Part shown: positions 36,716 to 47,800 of the stretch, one piece after another
Position numbering within the stretch: position 1 is the stretch's first letter
Layout of the letters: each line of letters begins with the position of its first letter
Source of the DNA: Ignavibacteriales bacterium
GTDB taxonomy: Bacteria; Bacteroidota; Ignavibacteria; Ignavibacteriales; Melioribacteraceae
Reading direction: 5' to 3'
Length of the DNA: 64,000 nucleotides
Assembly: GCA_020061355.1 (NCBI GenBank)
Contig: JAGUYK010000037.1
Location: 1-64,000 of the forward strand
The notes under the pieces: model-generated
Told to the model about the DNA's origin: nothing
Databases searched by the model: none
Seen by the model: the letters and a program-made list of their open reading frames with translations, nothing else
Made by a program: the position numbers and the translations under genes

Positions 36716-38620
36716 TTAAAATTTATAGACTAATTTTAGGTTGAATGTCGCCATTTCCCTTTTAGTGTTATTATCGGTATTAATAAACTCATACCAGCCA
36801 TAGGTTCTAAACGATAACGTCTCTAATATATTAATATTAATATCTAAAACAGGTCCGATACTTTCATATTCTGAGATTTTCTGTTTTTCTGTTCCTTTCA
36901 ATAGATTATAGGTCGATAATGAAAAATACCGAATGCCAATGCCGAAATTAAATCCTCTGAAATCAAAAAAAAACTTTGGTTCCGAATATAATTCTTCAAG
37001 AAATCTTTGAGGTTTGCTTGTAAATGAAGTCCACTTAAAATCACCCTGTTCGGAAAGTTTAAGATAGCCCGTTATGAATAAACGAAAATAATTGGTGAGC
37101 TGATAATTTGTAGAATCGCGAAACACAAACTGCCGGAATGAATAGCTTCGAAAATTCGGATTTAGCTCTTCGTAATCGAAAACAGTATAATTTGCCATTA
37201 CTTCTGCTGAATTTGTCGAGATTAATTTACCTGAGGAAAATGTACCACCCGAACTAAGCTTTAGTATTCTTTTTATATTATTGTTTGAACTTCGCTCGGA
37301 AAAGATATAAACTATTTTATTCAGACTACCTTCTAAATTTAAAAATGCTTTGAAGTAAGGATTAAATATTTTCTCATATTGTATTCTACCAATACTTAAC
37401 AGTTCGTCCCGGTCATCAAAATTTACGTTGCTTGGAGTATCGTAAACAAGTTTTCTGTGAAATATACTGATAAGTAGATTATCAAAATTTGAGAGTTTTA
37501 TATTACCAGACAGTGCTATGGTTGCAAGTTTAGAACTATTATTTTTTTGAGCCTCATTAATTTCACGTTCGTTAAATATGATATTGCTTAAACCTTCGAT
37601 CTTCCTGGGCTGGTGTTTTTCGTCCCGTTCTGCAAATGAAAATCTAAAAGATAAATTCACATCATCAGTTCTATATTCTGCAGAAGAAGAAAATTCTAAC
37701 CTGAATTCCTGGATCCTTGAATCAAATGCGCTTGATGACGGATTTGTTAAACTTACATACCTTGTACTTCTTTCAATATCTCTCCACACAACTCTCGCTT
37801 GAGCATCGAGAGAGAAAGGTGAATTTTGAGGGAGGAATTTAATTCTATCCTGCAAGTGATAATTAGTTTCTAATCTGCTCTGTATGTTATTATCAATACC
37901 AAATTCATCAATAGTAGGTTGATCTGCCGTAAAGTAAAAATCCTTTCTCTGGTGAGCGTAGAATGCACTTATGGTATTTCCAAAGTCTTGATCTATATTA
38001 CTTTGAACGTCTATATTAAAATAACGGAAGGTATTTTTTCTTGGAGAAATGTCTTCATTTTGAAATTTCAATAATGATGATACTTCAAATTCTCCTAAGG
38101 AAAGTTTATCTAAACCTGCCTCGGCACCGAATAACAAGCCGTTATCTTTTTCGCCAATCTGACTATTGCTTGAAAAACCTCCATATGGCGTTATGTCTAG
38201 ATTTTTTAGGGGGGTAAGTTTTAGAAACATGGATGCATTCATAATGGATGCTTTATTAATTGCAACACGCCTATCATCAGAATAAAGATTGTTGTTGAGC
38301 ATGAATCCAATTTTATAAAACTCTGATATATTATACTGACTGAACAACCATAAGTACTGCTCATCTTTAAAGTTATTATCGGTGGCTTTAATAACAGTAG
38401 AATTAAAGTTCTCATTCAAACCAATAAAGAACTTATTGCTCTGGTAAAACTGACGCAACCTCGTTGAAAAATTATATGTATTTAACTGTTTGTCGAAATT
38501 GTTTTGAATATCCCTTACGGCAAATTTATTTATTGAAAAATTCAAACTATCATTAACAAGCTGGCTATAAGTAACTGCGGGGGGAAAAAATAGTAAAAGA
38601 TATTTTATGTATTTCAACAA
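36716..38620 (-). CDS. probable outer-membrane beta-barrel protein
   Basis: 634 residues with a signal peptide (ending VTYSQ). The mature protein shows long runs of alternating aromatic and polar strands and ends in F (LKLVYKF), the usual barrel insertion signal. It has no plug or TonB box that I can see, so it is unlikely to be a TonB-dependent receptor. Function unknown. It is 42 bases downstream of the beta-CASP gene. Confidence 0.68.
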   Translation of the reverse strand: MLKYIKYLLLFFPPAVTYSQLVNDSLNFSINKFAVRDIQNNFDKQLNTYNFSTRLRQFYQSNKFFIGLNENFNSTVIKATDNNFKDEQYLWLFSQYNISEFYKIGFMLNNNLYSDDRRVAINKASIMNASMFLKLTPLKNLDITPYGGFSSNSQIGEKDNGLLFGAEAGLDKLSLGEFEVSSLLKFQNEDISPRKNTFRYFNIDVQSNIDQDFGNTISAFYAHQRKDFYFTADQPTIDEFGIDNNIQSRLETNYHLQDRIKFLPQNSPFSLDAQARVVWRDIERSTRYVSLTNPSSSAFDSRIQEFRLEFSSSAEYRTDDVNLSFRFSFAERDEKHQPRKIEGLSNIIFNEREINEAQKNNSSKLATIALSGNIKLSNFDNLLISIFHRKLVYDTPSNVNFDDRDELLSIGRIQYEKIFNPYFKAFLNLEGSLNKIVYIFSERSSNNNIKRILKLSSGGTFSSGKLISTNSAEVMANYTVFDYEELNPNFRSYSFRQFVFRDSTNYQLTNYFRLFITGYLKLSEQGDFKWTSFTSKPQRFLEELYSEPKFFFDFRGFNFGIGIRYFSLSTYNLLKGTEKQKISEYESIGPVLDININILETLSFRTYGWYEFINTDNNTKREMATFNLKLVYKF

Positions 38621-38662
38621 ATTACTTTTCCGCCAAAATAATTTTCTTGTGATAAATCTTAA

Positions 38663-40060
38663 TTAAACTTGAAAAGTATCACCACTTTCAGGAATCGAAA
38701 CATTGTTAAATCCAGCCGATTCAAGTCCGGATTTAAATATTTCCTGCTTATCAAAATCACCATGGACTAAAAAGATATTCTGTATCCGGCTACGGTCGAA
38801 TTGTTTGCAATAGTCAATCAACTCATTCCCATCTGCATGAGCACTGAATGAGTCCATTGAAATGACTTCTGCCTTCAATTTATATTCTTCCCCGAAAATA
38901 TTAACTGTATCTTCCTTCTCGATAATTTTTCTACCTAATGTGTTAATAGCCGCGTACCCAACCATTAAAATAATGTTATCGGGATTTTCAATATTATTTG
39001 CAAGGTGATGCTGAATCCTTCCGGCTTCACACATCCCGGAACTGGAGATAATTATACAAGGCCCTTTTATATAATTAAGATTTTTTGAATCCTCTACATC
39101 GGTAATGTAAGTAAGTTTTTTAAATCCGAACGGATCGTCATGTTGAAGCAAAAATTGACTGGTCTCAATATCAAAGCATTCAGGATGCTGTCTGAAAACT
39201 TCGGTAACATTAACAGCAAGCGGGCTATCGACAAAGACAGGTATTCTTTCCGATTTGTTTGACTCAAAGATTCTGTTTAGAGCATATACTATTTCCTGGG
39301 TTCTGCCGACACTAAATGCCGGAATAATTATTTTCGATTTTCTTTGAATTCCCTTTAACACCACTTTGGCCAGCGATATCTCAGCATCTTTAGGATTTTC
39401 ATGGGATTTACCGCCATAAGTACTCTCGCATATAAAATATTCCGGAGTAGGTATTTTCTCTGGATCTTTTAATATTGAAAGATTTGGTCTTCCAAGATCG
39501 CCGGAAAAACCTATATTGGTTATTGTCCCATTATCCTTTACAGATAAGTAAACAATAGCCGAACCTAATATATGCCCGGCATCATAAAAGGTTAGTTTAA
39601 TTCCTGGAGAAATTTCTGTCTCATGGTGATAATTGATGCTTACAAATTGTGATAATGAATTGATAACATCTTCTTCAGTATACAACAATTCGAAAGGATT
39701 TTGCTTTTTTTTCTTTCTCTTCTTGTTAACAAATTCTACATCCTTTGCTTGAACGTGAGCACTATCTTTCAACATTAAGTTACTTAAGTCATGTGTCGCA
39801 AAAGTTGAAAAAATCTTTCCACTAAATCCATGTTTTACCAGAGTAGGGATATTACCGGCATGATCTATGTGAGCGTGAGATAGAATAACAAAATCAATTT
39901 CTTTCGGATCGAAATATTCAAATGTACGGTTAATCTCAAATGCTTCTTTGCGTTTACCCTGGTAAAGTCCGCAGTCAAGAAGGAAAGTTACATTCTTAGT
40001 CTTGATTAAATGCATTGAGCCGGTGACGGTTCTAGCGGCACCTATAAATTTTATTTCCAT
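38663..40060 (-). CDS. beta-CASP metallo-beta-lactamase RNA nuclease
   Basis: 465 residues. Metallo-beta-lactamase core with SHAHIDHAGNIP (H62, H64, D66, H67) and the beta-CASP signatures SSSGMCEAGRIQHHL and FSAHADGNEL. This matches the YsH1/CPSF73-like RNA-processing nuclease family rather than RNase J. Likely acts on RNA. It is followed by the outer-membrane protein gene and preceded by the AI-2E permease gene on the same strand. Confidence 0.9.
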   Translation of the reverse strand: MEIKFIGAARTVTGSMHLIKTKNVTFLLDCGLYQGKRKEAFEINRTFEYFDPKEIDFVILSHAHIDHAGNIPTLVKHGFSGKIFSTFATHDLSNLMLKDSAHVQAKDVEFVNKKRKKKKQNPFELLYTEEDVINSLSQFVSINYHHETEISPGIKLTFYDAGHILGSAIVYLSVKDNGTITNIGFSGDLGRPNLSILKDPEKIPTPEYFICESTYGGKSHENPKDAEISLAKVVLKGIQRKSKIIIPAFSVGRTQEIVYALNRIFESNKSERIPVFVDSPLAVNVTEVFRQHPECFDIETSQFLLQHDDPFGFKKLTYITDVEDSKNLNYIKGPCIIISSSGMCEAGRIQHHLANNIENPDNIILMVGYAAINTLGRKIIEKEDTVNIFGEEYKLKAEVISMDSFSAHADGNELIDYCKQFDRSRIQNIFLVHGDFDKQEIFKSGLESAGFNNVSIPESGDTFQV

Positions 40061-40142
40061 ATGCTAACCGTTTTTATTGAAAAAACACTCATTATAGTGG
40101 TCAGATTCATAAAAAATTAGCGGGACAAAAACTTGAATAAAA

Positions 40143-41213
40143 TTAAACACGGATAATTTTGTATTTCCTATAGCCGTAATAGATTTCGCGTGCAGCTGTT
40201 CTAATAACAGTTGCAGCCGGTACGGCTAACAACATACCAAATATGCCTAATGCTTTACTACCAATTAAAATCAGTAATATAATTATTAATGGATGTAAGT
40301 CGGTATTTTTCGAAAAAATATTTGGTTGGATATATCCATTATCCAATGTATAGACGATTACAAAAAGTAAAAGAATATTCGGAAGCATTGCAAAATTTCC
40401 AAATTGAATGAGTGATATGATAATTGCCGGTATACCTCCAATTACTGGACCAAAATAAGGTATTAAATGTCCTACTCCGGCAATAAAACCAATTGATGCG
40501 GCATTCTGAATACCTAATAATGCCAGTCCAATTCCACTCATAAGCCCGACTAAAAATGCATCTAAAATCCATCCTCTTACAAACCTGCTTAACTCATTCG
40601 AAATTTTTTTGATTACCCAGTATGAAACTTCAAAATATTTATTAGGCATAATGTTAACAATACCGCGGAAAATTCGTGTATTGTCTTTTAGTAAAAAAAA
40701 TGTCATGAATGGCACTATTACTAGAATTGCGATTACTGAAACAAGGCTATATAATATATTGCTGATATTATTTACCCATCCGAAAATCATGCTTTGAGCA
40801 AAACCAATAATTCGATCTGCTAAATGAACTGAGTTTAAGAAAGGGAAGAATGATTTAAGAGTTGTTTCAACCTGGCTAATTAGTGATTTCATATTTTCAG
40901 GTGTTAAAGCAGTTCCAAGTGAGTTGAATTGACTTACAATCTTGGGCATTAAAAAAGAGAGCATACTAAAAATTACCAAACCGGTTAATACAAAAACTGC
41001 CAGCACAGAAAAGAATCTGGGAAAACCGTTCTTCTCAAGAAAGTCAACAACAGGATTGAAAATCATTGCTATTAAGAGTGCAACAACCAGCATAGCAATA
41101 ATTTCAGCAAATAAGTAAACAAGATATATCAGGATGGTAATAGAAACGACTATTAAAAAGATCTTCTTTAACAAATTAAATTGTTTTTCTGTAAGTGCCA
41201 TGTTTTTCACCAA
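40143..41213 (-). CDS. AI-2E transporter family membrane protein
   Basis: 356 residues, about 7-8 transmembrane segments. Motifs GHLIPYFGPVIGGIPAIIISL and LGIFGMLLAVPAATVI are the AI-2E/PerM signature. Transport of AI-2 itself is not established for most members; here it should be read as a permease-like membrane protein. It lies about 80 bases from the beta-CASP gene. Confidence 0.88.
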   Translation of the reverse strand: MVKNMALTEKQFNLLKKIFLIVVSITILIYLVYLFAEIIAMLVVALLIAMIFNPVVDFLEKNGFPRFFSVLAVFVLTGLVIFSMLSFLMPKIVSQFNSLGTALTPENMKSLISQVETTLKSFFPFLNSVHLADRIIGFAQSMIFGWVNNISNILYSLVSVIAILVIVPFMTFFLLKDNTRIFRGIVNIMPNKYFEVSYWVIKKISNELSRFVRGWILDAFLVGLMSGIGLALLGIQNAASIGFIAGVGHLIPYFGPVIGGIPAIIISLIQFGNFAMLPNILLLFVIVYTLDNGYIQPNIFSKNTDLHPLIIILLILIGSKALGIFGMLLAVPAATVIRTAAREIYYGYRKYKIIRV

Positions 41214-41346
41214 TTTGCGTTTCTAATATTCCTAATTATTCCTTAATAATCAATCGATTTTGGAAACTTCCTTTTTTAATTCGGGAGTTCAAATAGGAAG
41301 ATTTAACTATATTTGTATTGTAATTAATAACAAATTGGTAAAAATT

Positions 41347-42330
41347 ATGGTTGAAATTCAATTACTCAAACAAATCAGGGAAAGAGCTTCTCAAAGAAGG
41401 AAAACAATTGTTTTACCCGAATCGCATGATGAAAGGGTTTTAAAAGCTGCGGGAATATTAACAAAAGAAAAAGTTGCATCAATTATTACTCTGGGTAACG
41501 AGGAAAAGATTAGAACTGATGCACAAAAACTTGGTGTAGATCTGCAAGGTGTAAGAATAATTGACCAGGAAAAGTCCGATAAGCTAAGCGATTTTACAAA
41601 TATTTTTTATAACAAACGTAAACACAAAGGTGTTACAATTGAACAGGCAAGGGATACTATTAAACGGGATTTATTCTTTGCTGGAATGATGGTAAATGAA
41701 GGAATGGCTGATGGAAGTGTTGCCGGTTCTTTTGCTACTACTGCAGATGTTACGCGAGCTTCAATTTTTTGTGTTGGTCTTAAAGAAGGAATCTCAATTT
41801 TGTCAAGTTTCTTTTTAATGGCATATCCCGATAAAGTTTACAGTTTTGCTGATTGTGCAGTTAATCCTAATCCCGATCCGGGTCAGCTTGCTGATATCGC
41901 TATTTCAACAGCGGATAATCACAAAAAATTAACAGGTGAAGAACCCTTCATAGCTATGTTATCATTTTCAACCAAAGGAAGTGCAGAGCATGAACTGGTA
42001 GATAAAGTTCGTCAGGCTACACAGTTTGTCCGTGAACGTAGACCTGATCTTAAAGTTGATGGTGAATTACAATTTGATGCTGCCATTGTTGAAAATGTTG
42101 GAAAGAAAAAAGCGCCGGGCAGTGATGTAGCCGGACGTGCAAATGTATTGGTTTTTCCGGATTTGAACTCCGGTAACATTGGATATAAAATTGCACAACG
42201 ATTAGGAAAAGCCGAAGCTGTTGGACCGGTTAATCAAGGTGTTAAAAAGCCATTTTTCGATCTTAGCCGTGGCTGCAGTGTAGAAGATATTGTTAATACT
42301 GCTGCAATTGCCTGTCTAATGGCCGACTAA
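41347..42330 (+). CDS. pta: phosphate acetyltransferase
   Basis: 327 residues from the ATG at 41347, the short single-domain form. Interconverts acetyl-CoA and acetyl phosphate. Typical segments are RRKTIVLPESHDERVLKAA, GMVNEGMADGSVAGSFATTADV and ELQFDAAIVENVGKKKAPGSDVAGRANVLVFPDLNSGNIGYK. An upstream in-frame ATG (41260) has no ribosome-binding site. No ackA is next to it. Confidence 0.95.
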   Translation: MVEIQLLKQIRERASQRRKTIVLPESHDERVLKAAGILTKEKVASIITLGNEEKIRTDAQKLGVDLQGVRIIDQEKSDKLSDFTNIFYNKRKHKGVTIEQARDTIKRDLFFAGMMVNEGMADGSVAGSFATTADVTRASIFCVGLKEGISILSSFFLMAYPDKVYSFADCAVNPNPDPGQLADIAISTADNHKKLTGEEPFIAMLSFSTKGSAEHELVDKVRQATQFVRERRPDLKVDGELQFDAAIVENVGKKKAPGSDVAGRANVLVFPDLNSGNIGYKIAQRLGKAEAVGPVNQGVKKPFFDLSRGCSVEDIVNTAAIACLMAD

Positions 42331-42343
42331 TTTCTCCGGGATT

Positions 42344-42369
42344 TTGGGACGATGTAAAAACCGTCCCAA
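42344..42369 (+). terminator. hairpin after pta without T run
   Basis: Perfect 8-base stem TTGGGACG (42344-42351) / CGTCCCAA (42362-42369), loop of 10 bases, followed by CAATTTG rather than a T run. Possibly a terminator or an RNA stabiliser. Confidence 0.5.
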
Positions 42370-42424
42370 CAATTTGAACTTATTCTCCTTCAAATTAGTT
42401 TTTCATATAAAATGAGGTTTCAAA

Positions 42425-43006
42425 ATGAAATACTTTAATTCATTTTTAATTGTTTCCATCATTCTTCTTGGATTTACAAATTCCTATTATGGCGGATCTA
42501 ATACAAAAGGGGATAAAATGAAAGACAATATTTATAATATTGTAGTTAAGGACATAGAGGGAAAGGATGTTAAGTTGTCTGACTATGCAGGAAAGGTGTT
42601 ACTTGTTGTTAATGTTGCAAGTAAGTGCGGCTATACTCCGCAATATGAAGGCTTACAAAAAATTTATGAAACGTATAAAGAAAAGGGATTTGAAATATTA
42701 GCTTTTCCTTGTAATGATTTCAAAGGACAGGAACCCGGTACAAATGAAGAGATTAAAGAATTTTGTAGTGCAAATTATGGAGTAACATTTACGTTATTTG
42801 ATAAGATAAAAGTCCTTGGTGAGGATAGATCTCCGCTTTATCAAAAACTAATAAGTTCCGAGTCGGTTGAACAAGGTGATGTAAAATGGAATTTCGAAAA
42901 GTTCTTAATTTCAAAAGATGGAGAAGTTGTAGGAAGATTTAGAAGTAAAGTTAAACCGGAAAGTGAAGAATTAACTTCATTGCTTGAGAAATTATTATCC
43001 CAATAA
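42425..43006 (+). CDS. glutathione peroxidase family protein, possibly exported
   Basis: 193 residues. Peroxidatic C68 in VVNVASKCGYTPQ, a second cysteine C96 in LAFPCNDF, and EPGTNEEI and WNFEKFLI motifs match thioredoxin-type (Cys) glutathione peroxidases. The first about 25 residues look like a signal peptide or anchor. A second in-frame ATG (42518, M32) follows its own AAGGGGA site, giving a possible 162-residue cytoplasmic form; the first start (42425) also has a GAGG. Both may be used. Confidence 0.88.
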   Translation: MKYFNSFLIVSIILLGFTNSYYGGSNTKGDKMKDNIYNIVVKDIEGKDVKLSDYAGKVLLVVNVASKCGYTPQYEGLQKIYETYKEKGFEILAFPCNDFKGQEPGTNEEIKEFCSANYGVTFTLFDKIKVLGEDRSPLYQKLISSESVEQGDVKWNFEKFLISKDGEVVGRFRSKVKPESEELTSLLEKLLSQ

Positions 43007-43016
43007 GAAATAGAAA

Positions 43017-43045
43017 TTAGGGATCGTAAAAGTTGCGATCCCTAA
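43017..43045. terminator. hairpin between gpx and malQ, convergent
   Basis: Perfect stem TTAGGGATCG (43017-43026) / CGATCCCTAA (43036-43045). Convergent genes on either side make a shared terminator likely. No long T run is present on either side. Confidence 0.6.
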
Positions 43046-43054
43046 AACAAACAA

Positions 43055-44596
43055 TTATTCTTCTTCAACTTCAATCACAACATCATCATTTTTCTTAACG
43101 GGTGGTCTTTCATATAAGATTGTCATGTCTTTGTAGGAAGCGGCTAAATATTCCGGGATTTGATCCCAGGTAAAACGCCAAAACCAGTTGCCTCCAAGTG
43201 TTGAAGGCATATTCATTCGAGCTTCATTTCCAAGATTAAGAATGTCCTGCATTGGTAATACTACTATATTAGAAACTGAAGCATAAGCCGTCTTAATCAA
43301 TTCAAAAACAATGTTATCACCATAATAATTCAGATAATTTTGAGCCCACTCATAAATACCAGATCTTTTTTCCTTTTCCGATTCAAAGAAACCTCTTGTG
43401 GTTTCATTATCATGAGAACCGGTGTGCACAATACAATTCTTTATATGATTATGTGGTAAGAATTTTTTCTCCATGTTTTCGCCGAAAGCGAATTGAAGAA
43501 TTTTAATTCCGGGAAATTCGAACTTATCGCGAAGTGCTTCAACAGATGGAGTAATTACTCCTAGATCTTCAGCAATTATTGGTAACTCTCCGAGATTCTT
43601 TTTAATAGTTGAGAACAATTTTTCACCCGGTGCTTTCACCCAGCGTCCTTTTATTGCAGTTTCAGCTCCACCGGGAATTTCCCAATAAGCATCAAGACCG
43701 CGGAAATGATCTATTCTTATAATATCAACCATCTCTAATAATTTAGAAATTCTATTCTGCCACCAATGGAAGTTATCTTTTTCCATAACCTTCCATTTAT
43801 ATAGTGGATTACCCCATAACTGCCCGGTTGCACTGAAATAATCCGGCGGAACACCGGCAACGAATTCTAAGGAACCATCTTTTCTAACTGTAAACTGTTC
43901 TTTGTTCGACCACAAATCTGAACTGTCATACGCAATGAAAATTGGTAGATCGCCAATTATTTTTATACCGGCTTGATTAACATATTCCTTTAGGTTATTC
44001 CACTGTTTATCAAAAATAAATTGAATAAACTTATAATAATTGACTTCATCTTTTAATTTTTCTTTCCAGTTTTCAACAGCTTTTCCTTTTCTAAAAGCAA
44101 TTGATTCTTCCCACTCGGGCCAGGCAACACCATTATGAAATTCTTTAACTGACATAAAGAGAGCAAAATCATCAAGCCAATAATTATTTTTATTGCAGTA
44201 CTGAATGAAGCTCTCTTCAATATTTTTATTTGAAAGGATAAATCTACTGTATGCTTTTCTTAGTAAAGAAGTTTTATAGTTAATCAAATTTCCGAAATCT
44301 ATCTTATGAGGATCAAATGATGGAGTATGTGAAATATCATTATGTCCCAATAAGCCTTCGCTATAAAGAAGTTCAGGGCTTATCAATAAAGGGTTTCCTG
44401 CAAAAGTAGAAAATGATTGATAGGGAGAATCTCCATAGCCGGTTGGACCGAGAGGGAATACCTGCCACAGTGTTTGACCTGCGGCTTTCATAAAATCTAT
44501 AAACCTATATGCTTCAGGCCCTAAATCCCCAATTCCAAATTTCCCGGGTAAAGAAGTCGGGTGAAGTAAGATTCCGGCAGATCGTTCAATTTTCAT
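43055..44596 (-). CDS. malQ: 4-alpha-glucanotransferase
   Basis: 513 residues, GH77 family. Transfers alpha-1,4-glucan segments; role in glycogen or maltodextrin turnover. Segments RSAGILLHPTSLPGKFGIGDLG, DIIRIDHFRGLDAYWEIP (catalytic aspartate) and IAEDLGVITPSVEALRDKF (catalytic glutamate) match. It is convergent with gpx. No other glycogen gene lies in the window. Confidence 0.96.
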   Translation of the reverse strand: MKIERSAGILLHPTSLPGKFGIGDLGPEAYRFIDFMKAAGQTLWQVFPLGPTGYGDSPYQSFSTFAGNPLLISPELLYSEGLLGHNDISHTPSFDPHKIDFGNLINYKTSLLRKAYSRFILSNKNIEESFIQYCNKNNYWLDDFALFMSVKEFHNGVAWPEWEESIAFRKGKAVENWKEKLKDEVNYYKFIQFIFDKQWNNLKEYVNQAGIKIIGDLPIFIAYDSSDLWSNKEQFTVRKDGSLEFVAGVPPDYFSATGQLWGNPLYKWKVMEKDNFHWWQNRISKLLEMVDIIRIDHFRGLDAYWEIPGGAETAIKGRWVKAPGEKLFSTIKKNLGELPIIAEDLGVITPSVEALRDKFEFPGIKILQFAFGENMEKKFLPHNHIKNCIVHTGSHDNETTRGFFESEKEKRSGIYEWAQNYLNYYGDNIVFELIKTAYASVSNIVVLPMQDILNLGNEARMNMPSTLGGNWFWRFTWDQIPEYLAASYKDMTILYERPPVKKNDDVVIEVEEE

Positions 44597-44863
44597 AAGT
44601 TCACCAAAGATTTTGTGATATAAATTCCTTTAATAAAATTAAATAAAAAAACAATATTTTCTTCAAACAATAATTTCTTATATTGCTTACGAGCAATAAA
44701 TAAATCAATTGAACAATTTTAAAAAACTTATTAATAAGATTGCTTAAAAAATTTTTTTTAGTTATGTTGCTCGCCCCGCTCAAAAGGTTCATTAAAAAAA
44801 TTATAAATATTAGTTAACAAGTTTTGTCCACCGAGACTGAAGAATGAAAATTTGGAGAATTAA

Positions 44864-47800
44864 ATGAAGATAAATCGTCTATTTACCGTTTCGGGAAAAG
44901 ACCCACTTGAATCATTAGAATTTGTAAAACGGACTTCAGAAATAAAAAATCCTGATGGCTCAGTTGTTTTCAGAATGGAAGATGTTACTATTCCTAAAGA
45001 ATGGTCGCAAGTTGCGACTGATGTATTAGCACAGAAATATTTTAGAAAAGCCGGAGTACCAAGATTACTGCGAAAGATTAAAGAAGATAACGTTCCTAAG
45101 TGGCTTCAACCATCTGCGGCAGATACAAAAACATTAGATGAATTACCTGAGAAAGACAGATACGGTTCTGAGACAGATGCACGCCAGGTATTTCACCGTT
45201 TAGCCGGAACATGGACTTACTGGGGCTGGAAAGCTGGTTACTTTGATACAGAAGATGATGCAAAAGCATTTTATGATGAACATATGTATATGCTGGCTTC
45301 ACAAGTTTCTGCTCCAAACTCACCGCAGTGGTTCAACACCGGACTAAATTGGGCATATGGAATAAACGGTCCGTCACAAGGTCATTATTATGTTGATTAT
45401 CAAACAGGTAAATTAACTTTCTCTGAAGATGCATATACTCATCCTCAGCCGCACGCCTGTTTTATTCAATCGATAGGTGACGATCTGGTAAACGAAGGCG
45501 GTATAATGGACTTGTGGGTTCGTGAAGCCCGTTTGTTTAAATACGGATCCGGAACCGGAACAAATTTTTCCAACATTCGCGGTATTAATGAACCATTAAG
45601 CGGAGGTGGTAAGTCTTCGGGTTTAATGTCATTCCTAAAGATTGGCGACCGGTCAGCTGGAGCGATAAAATCCGGCGGTACAACAAGGCGTGCAGCTAAA
45701 ATGGTAACACTTGATATTGATCATCCTGATATTGATGAATATATAAATTGGAAGGTTGTAGAAGAGCAGAAAGTAGCTGCATTAGTATCAGGAAGTAAAT
45801 TGTGTAATCTCTATCTCAATAATATTATGAAAGCATGTTATGCTGAGCATCCCGAGAACGATCGGTTTAATAAACGTACTAACATGCATCTTAGGAAAGC
45901 AATTCTTGAAGCAAGAAAATTCAGTGTTCCGGAGAATTATATAGAACGGGTAATTAAGCTTGCTAAACTGGGGTTCAAAGCAATCGAGTTTCCGGTTTAT
46001 GATACTGATTGGAATTCTGAAGCTTATGCAACGGTCTCTGGACAGAATTCCAACAACTCTGTTAGAGTAACAAATGATTTTATGCAAGCAGTATTAAATG
46101 ACAGTGATTGGAATCTTTACTGGAGAGTTGAAAAAGCCAAGGCTCTCAAAGAAAATAGAAAACCGAAAGCATGTAAAACTCTTCCTGCAAAAAAATTATG
46201 GGATGACATTTCGTTTGCTGCATGGTCGTGTGCTGATCCCGGATTACAGTTTGATACTACAATTAATGAATGGCATACATGTAAAGCAAGCGGTCCAATC
46301 CGTGCATCAAATCCTTGCAGTGAATATATGTTTCTTGATGACACTGCATGCAACCTTGCTTCTTTAAATCTTGTTCGATTTTACAATGACGATACGCAAG
46401 GATTCAATATTGAAGCTTACAGACATGCAACACGATTGTGGACGATCGTTTTAGAAATTAGCGTATTGATGGCACAATATCCTAGTAAAGAAATTGCCCA
46501 GAAAAGTTATGAATATAGAACGCTCGGATTAGGATATGCTAACCTTGGTTCTCTTTTAATGCGCCAGGGCATTTCATATGACAGCAAAGAAGCTTATGCA
46601 ATATGTGGAGCTTTAACATCTATCATGCATATGCGTGCATACGTAACTTCTGCAGAGATGGCGAAAGAGCTTAAGCCATTTCCTAAGTACGAAGAAAATA
46701 AAGAACATATGATAAGTGTTATTCGTAATCATAGAAGAGCAGCTTATAATGTCCCTAAAGAAGAGTATGAAGGATTAACAATTTATCCGATGGGAATTAA
46801 TCCTGAATTTTGCCCGTCAGATTTACTTGAAGCTGCGCGTGAAGATGCAGATATTGCTCTTGAATTCGGAGAGAACTATGGTTTTAGAAATGCCCAGGTA
46901 ACAGTAATTGCACCTACTGGTACTATTGGTTTAGTAATGGATTGCGATACTACAGGAATTGAACCGGATTTTTCTCTAGTGAAATTCAAGAAGTTAGCCG
47001 GCGGTGGATATTTCAAGATTATTAATCAGTCGATTCCACCGGCACTTAAAAAACTTGGATATAATGATGACCAGATAAAGGAAATCGTAAAATATGCTAA
47101 GGGAGCCGGAACACTGGTTGGATGTCCTTACATAAATTATGAATCTCTGAAATCAAAAGGTTTTACAGATGATGTGCTGAATAAGATTGAAGCAATCCTT
47201 CCATCCGTTTTCGAGTTAAGTTTTGCTTTCAACAAATATACAATTGGTGATAGGTTTCTTAAGAGTAATCTAAATTTCACCGACGAGCAGATTAACGATT
47301 TCAGTTTCGACTTATTATCCGAACTCGGTTTTACAAAAGAAGAAATTGCCTCTGCCAATGATTATGTGTGCGGTACAATGACTATTGAAGGTGCACCATT
47401 TTTAAAACATGAACATTACCCGGTATTTGATTGTGCAAATAAGTGCGGTAAGAAGGGAACACGTTTTATTAAATCTGATGCACATATTTTCATGATGGCT
47501 GCAGCACAGCCGTTTATATCCGGTGCAATCTCAAAAACAATTAATCTGCCAAATAATGCATCCATAGAAGATATTAAATATGCATACTATCAATCCTGGA
47601 AATTAGGTTGCAAGGCAAATGCGCTTTATAGGGATGGGTCAAAACTTTCTCAGCCGCTAAACTCTATGACTGAAGAAGAAATAGAAGATTTACTTGAAAG
47701 GAAAGAAGAAAATGATATTGTGAAGATTGCCGAAAGAATTATTCATAGATATATCGCCAAGAGAAGAAGACTGCCGGATCGCAGAACCGGATATACTCAA

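Noticed and set aside
40143-41213. Naming the AI-2E family gene as a quorum-signal exporter
   Set aside because: Family membership does not establish the substrate, and no luxS is visible.
44597-44863. Cobalamin riboswitch or NrdR boxes before nrdJ
   Set aside because: No recognisable B12-box or NrdR consensus; only A/T-rich DNA.
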